From Indolivaga macrotermitis (GTDB taxonomy: Bacteria > Bacteroidota > Bacteroidia > Bacteroidales > Dysgonomonadaceae), in contig NZ_FQUC01000009.1 in the NCBI RefSeq assembly GCF_900128985.1, positions 1 to 64,000 on the forward strand: a DNA stretch of 64,000 bases, given 5' to 3'. Of the stretch, positions 54,549 through 63,912 are shown in pieces; position 1 is the stretch's first letter, and every line of letters starts with the position of its first letter. Both the position numbers and the translations under genes were made by a program. The notes under the pieces are model-generated. The model was not told the origin of the DNA. It worked only from the letters and a program-made list of their open reading frames with translations, and did no database searches.

Positions 54549-56110
54549 AACTCTCGATAATAACCATTAATTATAATAATTCGGAAGGTCTTGAGAAAAC
54601 GATTCAGAGCATTGTTAATCAAGATTTTTTTGATTACGAATATATCGTGATTGATGGAGGGTCTACAGATGGTAGTGTTGATGTAATTAAAAAATATTCA
54701 AGAATAGATTATTGGCTTAGTGAGCCCGATTCCGGCGTTTATAATGCAATGAATAAAGGGATTAAAAAGGCACAGGGAGAATATCTGCTATTTATTAATA
54801 GTGGAGATATGCTATATAATAATCAGGTTCTTTCTAATGTATTCGCTAAGAATATAGATAATGACTTACTATACGGAGACTTACACAGAATATTTCCTGA
54901 CGGACATTCGGATATTGTTCAAATGCCGGACTTTGTAGGGTGTGACCAGATGATGGAAAGCACATTGACTCATCCTACAACGTTTATTAAGCGTAGTCTA
55001 TTTGATAAATATGGACTGTACAGGGAAGACTTGAAGATCGTGTCGGATTGGGCTTTCTTCTTTAAAATTATTGTTTTCTCTAATGTCTCTCGCTCTCATT
55101 TGCCCATAACTATTGCGACATTCGATATGGAGGGTATGAGTACCACAAATACGAATTTGGTACAAGCTGAGAGACAGAAAGTAATAGGGGAGTCTTTTTC
55201 CTACGAATTGTATAATATATATTATACACATGGTGCTTATAAACAATTTTATAACCATAAAATATTTAGAATAGCCAGATCTATAAAACATTCACTAAAA
55301 AATGCTTTATCAAAGAAATACTGGTTCGATTTGATTCACAAAAAACGTTTTCATTTCGCAATTACTCGTATAAATAAGACAGTAAGAAATCAGAAAAAAA
55401 ATCCATTATCTATACCTGTCATTATAATTAATTACAATAGACTTAGAGATTTAAAAGAGCTCGTTACTTTTTTGCTTGAGCGCAAGCACCAAAATATTGT
55501 TATTGTTGATAATAAGTCTACATATCCACCTTTATTAGAATATTACAAAGAAATAGAAGGCAAGGTGAATGTTGAGTTTATGGATCAGAATTACGGGCAT
55601 CTTGTGTTTTGGAAGAATAAGTCTCTGTATAACAAATACGGATCAGGGTATTATATAATAACCGATTCAGATGTAATTCCGAATAAAGACTTACCGGAAG
55701 ATTACATAACATATTTGATTAAGATATTGGATAAGTACCCTCAAGTCTCAAAAGTTGGTTTCGCTCTGGATGTAGACGATATCCCCGAACATTATCAATT
55801 AAAAGAACAGGTTCTAAATTGGGAATCTCCGCATTGGGAAGGTAATATCGGAAAGAATTTGTATTTGAATGAATTGGATACAACATTCGCTATCTATCCT
55901 CCATATTATAATTATTCTACATTGGCTGAATTTTATCCTGCAATAAGAATTTCGGGTAATTTTACGGCAAAACATATGGGATGGTATATTGATAATAATA
56001 ATCTGGATGCAGAAGATCTTTATTATTATAATCATGCGAATAGTTCCAGTTCATGGAAACTCAATGAAAAAGGCGAATTTGTAGGGAATCAAATTTATAA
56101 TAAAGAGTGA
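54545..56110 (+). CDS. Two-domain glycosyltransferase (GT2 plus second GT-A-like domain)
   Basis: A 521-residue protein. The first domain (residues 1 to about 215) is a GT2 enzyme: MKLSIITINYNNSEGLEKTI, DYEYIVIDGGSTDGS and the NAMNKGI segment; it ends near MEGMSTTN. The second domain starts near residue 290 with IPVIIINYNRLRDLKELV, then IVIVDNKSTY, YYIITDSDVIPNKDLPEDY and a WESPHWEG region, another GT-A-type fold with a DSD metal motif. Two catalytic centres in one chain suggest sequential addition of two sugars. It overlaps the gene before it by 4 bases. Confidence 0.88.
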   Translation: MKLSIITINYNNSEGLEKTIQSIVNQDFFDYEYIVIDGGSTDGSVDVIKKYSRIDYWLSEPDSGVYNAMNKGIKKAQGEYLLFINSGDMLYNNQVLSNVFAKNIDNDLLYGDLHRIFPDGHSDIVQMPDFVGCDQMMESTLTHPTTFIKRSLFDKYGLYREDLKIVSDWAFFFKIIVFSNVSRSHLPITIATFDMEGMSTTNTNLVQAERQKVIGESFSYELYNIYYTHGAYKQFYNHKIFRIARSIKHSLKNALSKKYWFDLIHKKRFHFAITRINKTVRNQKKNPLSIPVIIINYNRLRDLKELVTFLLERKHQNIVIVDNKSTYPPLLEYYKEIEGKVNVEFMDQNYGHLVFWKNKSLYNKYGSGYYIITDSDVIPNKDLPEDYITYLIKILDKYPQVSKVGFALDVDDIPEHYQLKEQVLNWESPHWEGNIGKNLYLNELDTTFAIYPPYYNYSTLAEFYPAIRISGNFTAKHMGWYIDNNNLDAEDLYYYNHANSSSSWKLNEKGEFVGNQIYNKE

Positions 56111-56112
56111 AT

Positions 56113-57018
56113 ATGGTTTCTGTTATTATACCTAATTATAATCATGCTCCTTATTTAAAGTTAAGGATTGATTCTGTACTGAATCAAACTTATCAGGATT
56201 TTGAGGTTATATTATTAGATGATAAGTCGACAGATAACAGTAGAGAAATAATAAAAGAGTATACCGGTCATCCCAAAGTTTCTCATATTATCTTTAATGA
56301 AACGAACAGTGGCACTACATTTAAGCAGTGGCAAAAAGGGCTGGAACTTTCAAAAGGTGAATATGTTTGGATAGCCGAAAGTGATGATCATGCAGATGAG
56401 ACTTTTCTTGAAAAAGTGATGGCTTCTATTGGGAAATACCAATCTGTACTTGGTTGTGCTTTATCGCAAATTATTAATGAAAACGGTCATATCAAACGTT
56501 CTCGGGCAGCAATAATGGATGAAGAATATTGTAAAAAAGAAGAGTTTCTGTCGAAGCATCTACTTTTGGGCAATGTTATTTATAATGCAAGTACGGTTGT
56601 GTTTCGGAAGGATGCAATACAAGCGTCTATTTGGGATGAAATTACTAAACTGAAATATTGTGGCGACTGGCTTTTTTGGGCAAGGCTTATAATGACAGGC
56701 AGTGGAGGTGTTACCGAAGTAAAGGAATATCTTAACTATTTCAGAACACATAGTGGAAATGTTTCTAATAAATCGGAAACAAATGGCTTAACATTTTTGG
56801 AGGGTTTCCCTATCTCGAAAATGATAGCAAAGGAGCAAAATATAAAATGTGACAAGCAATTCCGCCAAAAATGGTTCTTCGAATGGCAACATTACCGAGC
56901 ATTTTACCATTTTTCAAAGAAAACAAGTTTGAAAGTATTTTTGTTATTTTTAAAAAGGGAGCCTCTTATTGCTCTATATGAATTAGAACGATTAGTAACC
57001 CGATTCTTTAAAAGATAA
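56113..57018 (+). CDS. Glycosyltransferase family 2
   Basis: A GT-A enzyme of about 301 residues, starting MVSVIIPNYNHAPYLKLRID with VILLDDKSTDNS, and the DXD-like segment WIAESDDHADETF (about residue 95). A GTG at 56107 could also start it; the ATG at 56113, two bases after the upstream stop, was preferred. It belongs to the glycan operon. Specificity unknown. Confidence 0.9.
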   Translation: MVSVIIPNYNHAPYLKLRIDSVLNQTYQDFEVILLDDKSTDNSREIIKEYTGHPKVSHIIFNETNSGTTFKQWQKGLELSKGEYVWIAESDDHADETFLEKVMASIGKYQSVLGCALSQIINENGHIKRSRAAIMDEEYCKKEEFLSKHLLLGNVIYNASTVVFRKDAIQASIWDEITKLKYCGDWLFWARLIMTGSGGVTEVKEYLNYFRTHSGNVSNKSETNGLTFLEGFPISKMIAKEQNIKCDKQFRQKWFFEWQHYRAFYHFSKKTSLKVFLLFLKREPLIALYELERLVTRFFKR

Positions 57019-57044
57019 TAGTGGCCGATTTACAATATTTACAT

Positions 57045-58013
57045 ATGGTATCAGTGTTAATGCCGGTATATAATGCGGCAAAATATATTCGGGAGGCTAT
57101 TGATAGCATTTTGAATCAGACATTTACTGATTTCGAATTCCTGATTATAAATGATGGTTCTACAGATAACACAGCCGATATTGTAAATGAGTATAAAGAT
57201 CCACGTATCAAGCTTGTATCAAATGATTCTAATTGCGGTCTTATCTATACTTTAAATAAGGGAATAGATTTAGCCCAAGGCAAATATATTGCACGTATGG
57301 ATGCCGATGATATATGTGCCCCTCAAAGATTAGAGATGCAGGTGGGATATCTGGAAAAAAATCCGGATATTGATATATTGGGAACAGCATTTAATTTTAT
57401 AGGTACTCCTTACGAGATACATCATCCTGTATATCAAGCTGAAATTCGAATAAAACTTTTAGATGATAATGCTTTTTCTCATCCTTCGGTCATGATGCGT
57501 ACTGAAGCTTTGAGGAGAGTAGGTTTACATTACAATAGCGACTATAAACATGTTGAGGATTATCAATTTTGGACACAAGCCGAAATGACAGGTTTGGGAT
57601 TGGCCAACTTAGATGATGTGTTACTGTTTTATCGTCAGCATGCAGATCAGATATCGAGCCAAAAATATGATGAGCAACAGATATCAAAAAAGAATATTCG
57701 ATTAGAGTATTTTCAGCATTATTTCCGGAATAATTTTACTCCCGATGAACTCAAATGCTTATTCGATTATAATAATACAAAAGTTGTATACAAAATTGAA
57801 CTTTTGAATAAGTTGAGTTTAGTAAACAGGCGGGAACATATTTTCTATGATAAGTATTTTGATAATTATATTGATATCCTTATCTACAGGAATATTCCCG
57901 ATAAACAAGCCTTAGGATGGGGGGATGTATTCAGGATTATGAAGAATAATGTATCTTTACATATTAAGAAAACAGTATTAAAAATAAAACTAAAGTTTAT
58001 TTTAGGAAAATAA
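57045..58013 (+). CDS. Glycosyltransferase family 2
   Basis: A GT2 enzyme of about 322 residues: MVSVLMPVYNAAKYIREAID, FLIINDGSTDNT and the metal motif ARMDADDICAP (about residue 90). The frame opens at a GTG at 57021, three bases after the upstream stop; the ATG at 57045 gives the standard N-terminus and was chosen. Contains the usual HPSVMMRTEALRRVG acceptor region. The C-terminus is basic and may be membrane-associated. Confidence 0.9.
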   Translation: MVSVLMPVYNAAKYIREAIDSILNQTFTDFEFLIINDGSTDNTADIVNEYKDPRIKLVSNDSNCGLIYTLNKGIDLAQGKYIARMDADDICAPQRLEMQVGYLEKNPDIDILGTAFNFIGTPYEIHHPVYQAEIRIKLLDDNAFSHPSVMMRTEALRRVGLHYNSDYKHVEDYQFWTQAEMTGLGLANLDDVLLFYRQHADQISSQKYDEQQISKKNIRLEYFQHYFRNNFTPDELKCLFDYNNTKVVYKIELLNKLSLVNRREHIFYDKYFDNYIDILIYRNIPDKQALGWGDVFRIMKNNVSLHIKKTVLKIKLKFILGK

Positions 58014-58017
58014 AAAT

Positions 58018-58845
58018 ATGTTGGAGACTCCCTTAATATCAATTATAGTTCCCTGTTACAATCAGGCTCAATATTTACCTGAAACATTACAATCAGTACT
58101 GGATCAGGAATTATTGCAGTGGGAATGTTTGATTGTTAATGACGGATCTCCTGATAACACCGGGGATATTGCTAAGCAATGGTGCGCTAAGGATACCCGG
58201 TTTAAGTATCTGGAGAAAGCAAACGGAGGCTTAGCCGATGCACGTAACTATGGGATCAGGCATGCGCAGGGAAAGTATATTTTGCCATTGGATTCAGACG
58301 ATAAAATTTCACCTACTTATACAAAAGAAGCCATTGCGATTTTGGATAATAATGCTTCTGTAAAATTAGTATGCTGTAGGGCTATGCTGTTCGATGGGGA
58401 TAACGAGGAGTGGAAATTATTACCATATAGTTATGAGAATCTTTTATTCGTACGTAATTGTATGCACTGCTCATCTGTTTATCGAAACAGCGATTATAAC
58501 AATACACAAGGTTATAATACAAACATGAAGGGTGGCTGGGAGGACTACGATTTCTGGATAGGTTTACTTGAAAGGGAGGATAAAGTAATTTTTCTTGATA
58601 AGATACATTTCTATTACCGGACAAAAGAAGTCTCTATGCGTACTCAGATTTCTAAAGATATGGAAGACTGTTTACGCAAGCAGATATTTAAAAATCATAT
58701 TGATAAATATCTGGCTGAAATAGACCCTATCGAACAGTACCGGGAGTTAAAAGAGTGTAGAATGGTAGAGAGTTCGTTGCAGTATCGAATTGGTGCTTTT
58801 ATCTCAGCTCCCGTTCGTATTATTCGTTCCATTTTTAATAAGTAA
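58018..58845 (+). CDS. Glycosyltransferase family 2
   Basis: A 275-residue GT2 enzyme: LISIIVPCYNQAQYLPETLQ, CLIVNDGSPDNT, LDSDDKISPTY metal motif (about residue 94), and a GGWEDYDFWIGLLERE segment that carries the ED catalytic-base motif. It follows the previous gene by 4 bases and is followed by the fucosyltransferase after 1 base, so the three are translated from one transcript. Confidence 0.92.
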   Translation: MLETPLISIIVPCYNQAQYLPETLQSVLDQELLQWECLIVNDGSPDNTGDIAKQWCAKDTRFKYLEKANGGLADARNYGIRHAQGKYILPLDSDDKISPTYTKEAIAILDNNASVKLVCCRAMLFDGDNEEWKLLPYSYENLLFVRNCMHCSSVYRNSDYNNTQGYNTNMKGGWEDYDFWIGLLEREDKVIFLDKIHFYYRTKEVSMRTQISKDMEDCLRKQIFKNHIDKYLAEIDPIEQYRELKECRMVESSLQYRIGAFISAPVRIIRSIFNK

Positions 58846-58846
58846 A

Positions 58847-59761
58847 ATGATTTATATAGAGTTAAACGGCAGGCTTGGCAATCATCTGTTCCAGATAGCA
58901 ACAGGAGCATCCTTAGCTAAAAAGCATGGAGTGGGTTATAAAGCCGTATGTCATGATGGATATAAGTTGGCTCCTCCCGATAATTGTTATGTAAAGGAAT
59001 ACATAGAGCAGTTCAGACCCAATATATTACGTAATATTGATATCCAGATAGGGCGTCCGGTTGCAGATTGTGATTACTATTATGATATAGAATACATTTA
59101 CAAAGAAATCCCTTATATTGATGGACATGATTTGCTGCTCTATGGAGCTTTCCAGTCTGAGAAATACTTCGATAAGGAATTAGTTCGGCAATTATTCTCT
59201 ATTCCAGATGATATAAAAGAATATATTTATTCGAAGTTTGGAGATATACTCCGTATGGGGGTGACTTCTATTAACGTTCGCAGAGGTGATTATTGCAAGT
59301 TGCCACACCAGTATGCAGTTTGTGGAATGTCTTATTACAATAAAGCCATTGACCGATCGGGACGGGATAAAAAATATTTGATTATAAGCGACGATATAGA
59401 TTGGTGTAAACGTCATTTCAAAGGAGATAACTTTTATTTTGTAGATGATGAAGAGCCTATTATTGATTTATATATTCAAACGCTTTGCGAAAATAATATA
59501 ATCAGTAACAGTACTTTCAGCTGGTGGGGAGCCTGGTTGAATCCGAATCCCGATAAGGTCGTTATTTGTCCTGATCCTTGGTTCGGAAAGTCCTACAGTA
59601 ATTATAGTACACAGGATCTAATTCCTGATGAATGGATACAAGTGGAGAACGAACTCTCATTCGATTTAAAACTGTTAGCCATATATTTACGGACAATAGA
59701 AAAAATTCAGAAGCTTGTGCCAAAGTCTCTCAAACAAAAAATAAAACAATTAAGAAAGTAA
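58847..59761 (+). CDS. Alpha-1,2-fucosyltransferase-type glycosyltransferase (GT11)
   Basis: The 304-residue protein is a GT11 family member, which transfer fucose from GDP-fucose to galactose or related sugars. Visible motifs are IELNGRLGNHLFQIATG at the N-terminus, the arginine-rich donor motif VRRGDY (about residue 141), SDDIDWCKRHF, and the late SNSTFSWWGAWL. The ATG at 58847 is used; a longer frame runs into the upstream gene. A fucosylated glycan is therefore likely, and the host-like H-antigen linkage is a possibility (inference). Confidence 0.92.
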   Translation: MIYIELNGRLGNHLFQIATGASLAKKHGVGYKAVCHDGYKLAPPDNCYVKEYIEQFRPNILRNIDIQIGRPVADCDYYYDIEYIYKEIPYIDGHDLLLYGAFQSEKYFDKELVRQLFSIPDDIKEYIYSKFGDILRMGVTSINVRRGDYCKLPHQYAVCGMSYYNKAIDRSGRDKKYLIISDDIDWCKRHFKGDNFYFVDDEEPIIDLYIQTLCENNIISNSTFSWWGAWLNPNPDKVVICPDPWFGKSYSNYSTQDLIPDEWIQVENELSFDLKLLAIYLRTIEKIQKLVPKSLKQKIKQLRK

Positions 59762-59781
59762 ACAGAAAACAGAAAACAGAA

Positions 59782-61059
59782 ATGAAAGTAGTAACACTAA
59801 GCACAAAAGATTCGTTTGGCGGAGCTGCCCGTGTTGCTTACCGTTTGCATGAAGAGATAAATGCAATGGGGATAGATAATATGCTTTTAGTTAATAATAA
59901 GCGAACATCCAGTTCTACAGTGTGTCTGGCTTCTGATTTTCATGATCATCTGAATCGTTTTACCTATCAACTGAAAAAATATGATATGAAGTATCAGGAG
60001 TTTAAACGGAGACGTAACTGGGCCCGTTATCCTGATATGCAAAATAAGATATTGTCGGATATAGCTGTTTCTTCATTAAATAATGCTTTAGATAAAATTG
60101 ATTTTGATCTTATTCATATGCATTGGGTAGGAGAGAGCTATGTCGATTTTACAGAATTTAAGTCGGTAAAGAATCCGATAGTATGGACATTACATGACTG
60201 TTTTTCGTTTACAGGCTTATGCTCTTATTTCGAAGATTGTGATAAGTATAAGACTCATTGCGGAGCTTGTCCTCAGTTAGGATCAACGAAAGAAAAAGAC
60301 TTTAGTTACAAAGTATTCGATATGAAGTATGACCGTTATGCACCGTTAAAGTTTCATATAGTAACTCCCAGTAAATGGCTTGCAAAAGCAGCATCAGAAA
60401 GTGTATTATTAAGAAAATATCCGATAACAGTTATTCCTAATGGTATAGATACTGAGGTTTTTAGACCAAAAGATAAAAAGGATGCAAAGAAATTATTATC
60501 TTTACACCCTAATAAAAAAACAATACTTTTTGGAGGTATATCAGCAATGGCTGATCCCCGTAAGGGCGGTAGTCTGTTGAAACAGAGCCTCGAAATATTA
60601 TTAACAACTACTGACTTAGAAAATCAGGTGGAGTTGTTAATTTTTGGAGCTGAACAAAAAGATAATATTGACTTTGGATTTCCGGCTAAATATTTAGGGT
60701 ATGTATCAGAAGAGGCAGATCTCTGTAATGCTTATAATGCGGCAGATGTAACGATTGTACCTTCTACACATGAGAACCTCCCAAATACTATTCTCGAAAG
60801 TTTATCATGCGGAACTCCGGTTGTTGCTTTCAATATAGGAGGAAATCCTGACATGATCGATCACACTGAAAATGGATATCTGGCGACTCCTTATGATACA
60901 ACAGACCTTGCTAAGGGTATAGAATACTGTTTAAAGAAAAATAATGATAATATTTTAGGTAGAAACGCCCGTATAAAAGTATTGGATCATTTTAAAATAG
61001 AAGACATTGCAGAACGCTATGTCGAATTGTATAATAAAGTATTGAATAAAAATATATAA
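59782..61059 (+). CDS. GT4-type glycosyltransferase (WcaC-like)
   Basis: About 425 residues from the ATG at 59782; an upstream frame overlaps the fucosyltransferase and is not protein-like. It starts MKVVTLSTKDSFGGAARVAY, has HMHWVGESYVDF, WTLHDCFSFTGLCSYFEDC and a C-rich CGACPQLG segment, and the C-terminal VPSTHENLPNTILESLSCGT. The arrangement resembles the enzyme at 53322, and both resemble WcaC of colanic acid. A paralogous pair within one locus suggests two related linkages. Confidence 0.92.
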   Translation: MKVVTLSTKDSFGGAARVAYRLHEEINAMGIDNMLLVNNKRTSSSTVCLASDFHDHLNRFTYQLKKYDMKYQEFKRRRNWARYPDMQNKILSDIAVSSLNNALDKIDFDLIHMHWVGESYVDFTEFKSVKNPIVWTLHDCFSFTGLCSYFEDCDKYKTHCGACPQLGSTKEKDFSYKVFDMKYDRYAPLKFHIVTPSKWLAKAASESVLLRKYPITVIPNGIDTEVFRPKDKKDAKKLLSLHPNKKTILFGGISAMADPRKGGSLLKQSLEILLTTTDLENQVELLIFGAEQKDNIDFGFPAKYLGYVSEEADLCNAYNAADVTIVPSTHENLPNTILESLSCGTPVVAFNIGGNPDMIDHTENGYLATPYDTTDLAKGIEYCLKKNNDNILGRNARIKVLDHFKIEDIAERYVELYNKVLNKNI

Positions 61060-61060
61060 T

Positions 61061-61906
61061 ATGGATAATGTAAAATGTCTGATTTGCGGAGGTGATACAA
61101 AGCCTGTATTCACAACAAAGGTATTGCATAAATACGATGTTACTTATCATCGGTGCACATGTTGCGGATTTATTCAGACTGATACTCCATATTGGCTGGA
61201 TGAGGCATATAGTAGTGCTATTACCTCTATGGATATAGGTCTGGTATACCGTAACTTAGTGTACTCTCCACAGGTAGAGCATGTGATAAAAACATCATTC
61301 GATTACAATAAAAATTTTTTGGATTATGCCGGCGGATATGGATTATTTGTCCGCATAATGCGCGATAAAGGTTTTGATTTCTATTGGGATGATAAATATT
61401 GTGACAATCTTTTTGCTCAATATTTCACATTGGAAGAACTTCCCCAAGGTCAGAAATTTGAAGCTGTTACAGCATTCGAAATATTCGAACACTTGGTTAA
61501 TCCCTTAGAAGAAATAGAAAAGCTTTTCGGATATGCCGATTCTATTATCTTTTCGACAGAATTAATCCCTCATAAAGAAATAACATCGCACAATGATTGG
61601 TGGTATTTCGCACCCGAAGGAGGGCAACACGTTGCATTCTATTCGGAAAAGGTATTTGAAACTATAGCAAAGAAATTCGGATGTTCATTCTATTCCAATG
61701 GAAAAGATTTGCATATCCTGACCAAAAAGCCATTATCTAAGAACCCACTGGCATTTACTAAACGTACGACATGGGATAAGATTGCTGATAGGCTGATGGG
61801 AATATTACAAGGCACGAAAAACAATAAACCTGCACCTGTATATCTGCCAAGTAAAATAGGGCAGGATGTAGAATATATAAGGAATATTGTGCATAAAAAA
61901 GATTAA
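61061..61906 (+). CDS. SAM-dependent methyltransferase with zinc-ribbon N-terminus
   Basis: A 281-residue class I methyltransferase. The N-terminus carries two CxxC pairs, CLICGG and CTCCGF (about residues 5-37), likely a zinc site. The SAM motif I is LDYAGGYGLFVRI (about residue 88), followed by AVTAFEIFEHLVNP. This pattern occurs in the C-methyltransferase or Methyltransf_23 group that acts on sugars or chain ends. With Wzt-C present it is a candidate for a chain-end mark. Confidence 0.88.
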   Translation: MDNVKCLICGGDTKPVFTTKVLHKYDVTYHRCTCCGFIQTDTPYWLDEAYSSAITSMDIGLVYRNLVYSPQVEHVIKTSFDYNKNFLDYAGGYGLFVRIMRDKGFDFYWDDKYCDNLFAQYFTLEELPQGQKFEAVTAFEIFEHLVNPLEEIEKLFGYADSIIFSTELIPHKEITSHNDWWYFAPEGGQHVAFYSEKVFETIAKKFGCSFYSNGKDLHILTKKPLSKNPLAFTKRTTWDKIADRLMGILQGTKNNKPAPVYLPSKIGQDVEYIRNIVHKKD

Positions 61907-61935
61907 AGGATTAGGAATCAAAGGATCACATAATA

Positions 61936-63099
61936 ATGAAGATACTGTATGATCATCAGATATTTGAACATCAACGTATTGGAGGAGTTTCCCGTTATTT
62001 TACAGAAATAATAAGAAATCTTCCGGATACGGTTCATCCTGAGGTTTCGGTACAATATTCATTTAATGAGTATCTGAAGAATTTAGATATCCCATTCGTC
62101 TGGAAGAATCAACTTCTTTCATATTATTCATTTTTACCATCTATAGAATTTAAGGGTAAAAAAAGGCTGTTTTCCTTCTTACAAAAAAGGAATCCTGCTA
62201 AATATCCCGATTATCTGGCAATAAATAAACAGAAATCGATCGAAGCAATTAAAAGAGGTAATTTTGATATCTTTCATCCCACATTTTTCGAAGATTATTA
62301 TCTTGATTATTTGAACCGCAAACCTTATGTGTTGACTGTTCATGATATGATAATCGAGCTCTATCCGGAATTTATCAATAGTCCCCTATTTATTCAGCGC
62401 AAGAAAAAACTGGTAGATAATGCTGCCCATATTATTGCAGTATCGGAAAATACTAAACGGGACATAATCAATGTATTTGGTACCTCGGAAGGGAAAATAT
62501 CGGTAATATATCATGCTTCATCTCTGGCAGATAATAAAAAGAAGCCCAACGAGTTGCCCGAGAAATATCTCCTATATGTAGGAGACAGGCGTTTAGGATA
62601 TAAGAATTTTGGTTTTTTCATATCAGCTGTACAGCCGCTCCTTTTGTCTGATAAAGACTTATATGTGGTTTGTACCGGAGATCATTTTACCGAAGAAGAA
62701 ACCCGCTTCTTTGACCAATTGGGTATAAGAGACCGGCTCAGGATTGTTTTTGTTGAAGACGATCAGATGTTTGGTTTGTATCAGTCGGCTCAGGTTTTTA
62801 TATATCCATCTTATTACGAGGGTTTTGGGATTCCTGTGCTAGAGGCATTTCAAGCAGGTTGCCCATTGGTGCTGGCCGATGCCAGTTGTTTCAGGGAAGT
62901 GGCTAATGATGCCGGATTGTACTTTGCTCCAAAATCACCGCAAGCTTTGCGTCACGCAGTTCTTGAAGCTATGAATAATAAGGCGACAAGAGACAGTTTG
63001 ATTCAGAAAGGACAAGAAAGGTTAAGCGATTTTTCATGGAGCAAAAGTGCTGAGCAAACAGCAGAAGTATATAGAAAAGTTTTGAATAATAGAGCATAA
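61936..63099 (+). CDS. GT4-type glycosyltransferase
   Basis: A 387-residue GT-B enzyme of the mannosyltransferase-like GT4 group: YDHQIFEHQRIGGVSRYFTE near the start, FHPTFFEDYYLDYLNRKPYV, VHDMIIELYPE, and the C-terminal YPSYYEGFGIPVLEAFQAGC motif with the E-x7-E pair. The stop overlaps the next start by one base (TAATG), so translation is coupled. Confidence 0.93.
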   Translation: MKILYDHQIFEHQRIGGVSRYFTEIIRNLPDTVHPEVSVQYSFNEYLKNLDIPFVWKNQLLSYYSFLPSIEFKGKKRLFSFLQKRNPAKYPDYLAINKQKSIEAIKRGNFDIFHPTFFEDYYLDYLNRKPYVLTVHDMIIELYPEFINSPLFIQRKKKLVDNAAHIIAVSENTKRDIINVFGTSEGKISVIYHASSLADNKKKPNELPEKYLLYVGDRRLGYKNFGFFISAVQPLLLSDKDLYVVCTGDHFTEEETRFFDQLGIRDRLRIVFVEDDQMFGLYQSAQVFIYPSYYEGFGIPVLEAFQAGCPLVLADASCFREVANDAGLYFAPKSPQALRHAVLEAMNNKATRDSLIQKGQERLSDFSWSKSAEQTAEVYRKVLNNRA

Positions 63100-63908
63100 T
63101 GAAAGTATCTGTAATAACTATATCTTTTAATAATGCAGCAGGACTTCGGCGTACTATCGAAAGTGTGATTGCTCAGGATTATATCGATTATGAATATATT
63201 GTTATTGATGGAGGGTCAACTGACGGAAGTAAGGATATTATAGAGCAATATGCCAATCACATTAATTATTGGGTTAGTGAGCCCGATAAAGGTGTATATA
63301 ATGCAATGAATAAAGGTATTGCTATTGCAAACGGAGAATACCTTCATTTCTTAAATTCGGGCGACATATATGCTTCAACAAATGTACTGAGTTCGGTGTT
63401 TGCCAAGCCTTTCACAGAACCTTTGCTCAGAGGTTGCCAGATATGTGATTACGGTAACCGTACCGAAAGGTGGGAGAATTTAGGAAACAGACCTGTTACA
63501 GTATACGATATGTTTGTGAATACTATGTTGCATCAAGCCACATTTATTCGGAAAGATATGTTTCAAAAATACGGATTATATGACGAAATACTTAAAATAG
63601 TATCAGACTGGAAATTCTTTTTTCAAGCCATTCTAGGAGGAGAACAGACTGCGTTTGTCGATACGGACGTAGTTGTTTTTGAAATGGATGGTATCAGCAC
63701 AAATAAGTCTCACGGAGAACAACATCTTGCCGAGCGTAAGCAGGTTATAACTGAATTAATGTCTGCTAATTTATTGCCGGATTACGAACGCTTAAAAACA
63801 CTGGAAAATAATGTATATATCATTGAATTTGTGAAAAAGAATTCACTGGCAGGTTTAGTATTCAAAATACTGAACAGGATGTATAAGTTATTAGGGATAA
63901 ACAAATAA
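63099..63908 (+). CDS. Glycosyltransferase family 2
   Basis: A 269-residue GT2 enzyme: VSVITISFNNAAGLRRTIE, DYEYIVIDGGSTDGS, YWVSEPDKGVYNAMNKGI and HFLNSGDIY. It is closely related to the first domain of the two-domain enzyme at 54545, sharing the long DYEYIVIDGGSTDGS and NAMNKGI blocks, so the two are paralogues. It would add one sugar to the glycan. Confidence 0.93.
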   Translation: MKVSVITISFNNAAGLRRTIESVIAQDYIDYEYIVIDGGSTDGSKDIIEQYANHINYWVSEPDKGVYNAMNKGIAIANGEYLHFLNSGDIYASTNVLSSVFAKPFTEPLLRGCQICDYGNRTERWENLGNRPVTVYDMFVNTMLHQATFIRKDMFQKYGLYDEILKIVSDWKFFFQAILGGEQTAFVDTDVVVFEMDGISTNKSHGEQHLAERKQVITELMSANLLPDYERLKTLENNVYIIEFVKKNSLAGLVFKILNRMYKLLGINK

Positions 63909-63912
63909 GAGA

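Noticed and set aside
59632-59781. Longer start of the GT4 gene at 59632
   Set aside because: The extension overlaps the fucosyltransferase gene in another frame and has no GT4 similarity; the ATG at 59782 gives the standard start.
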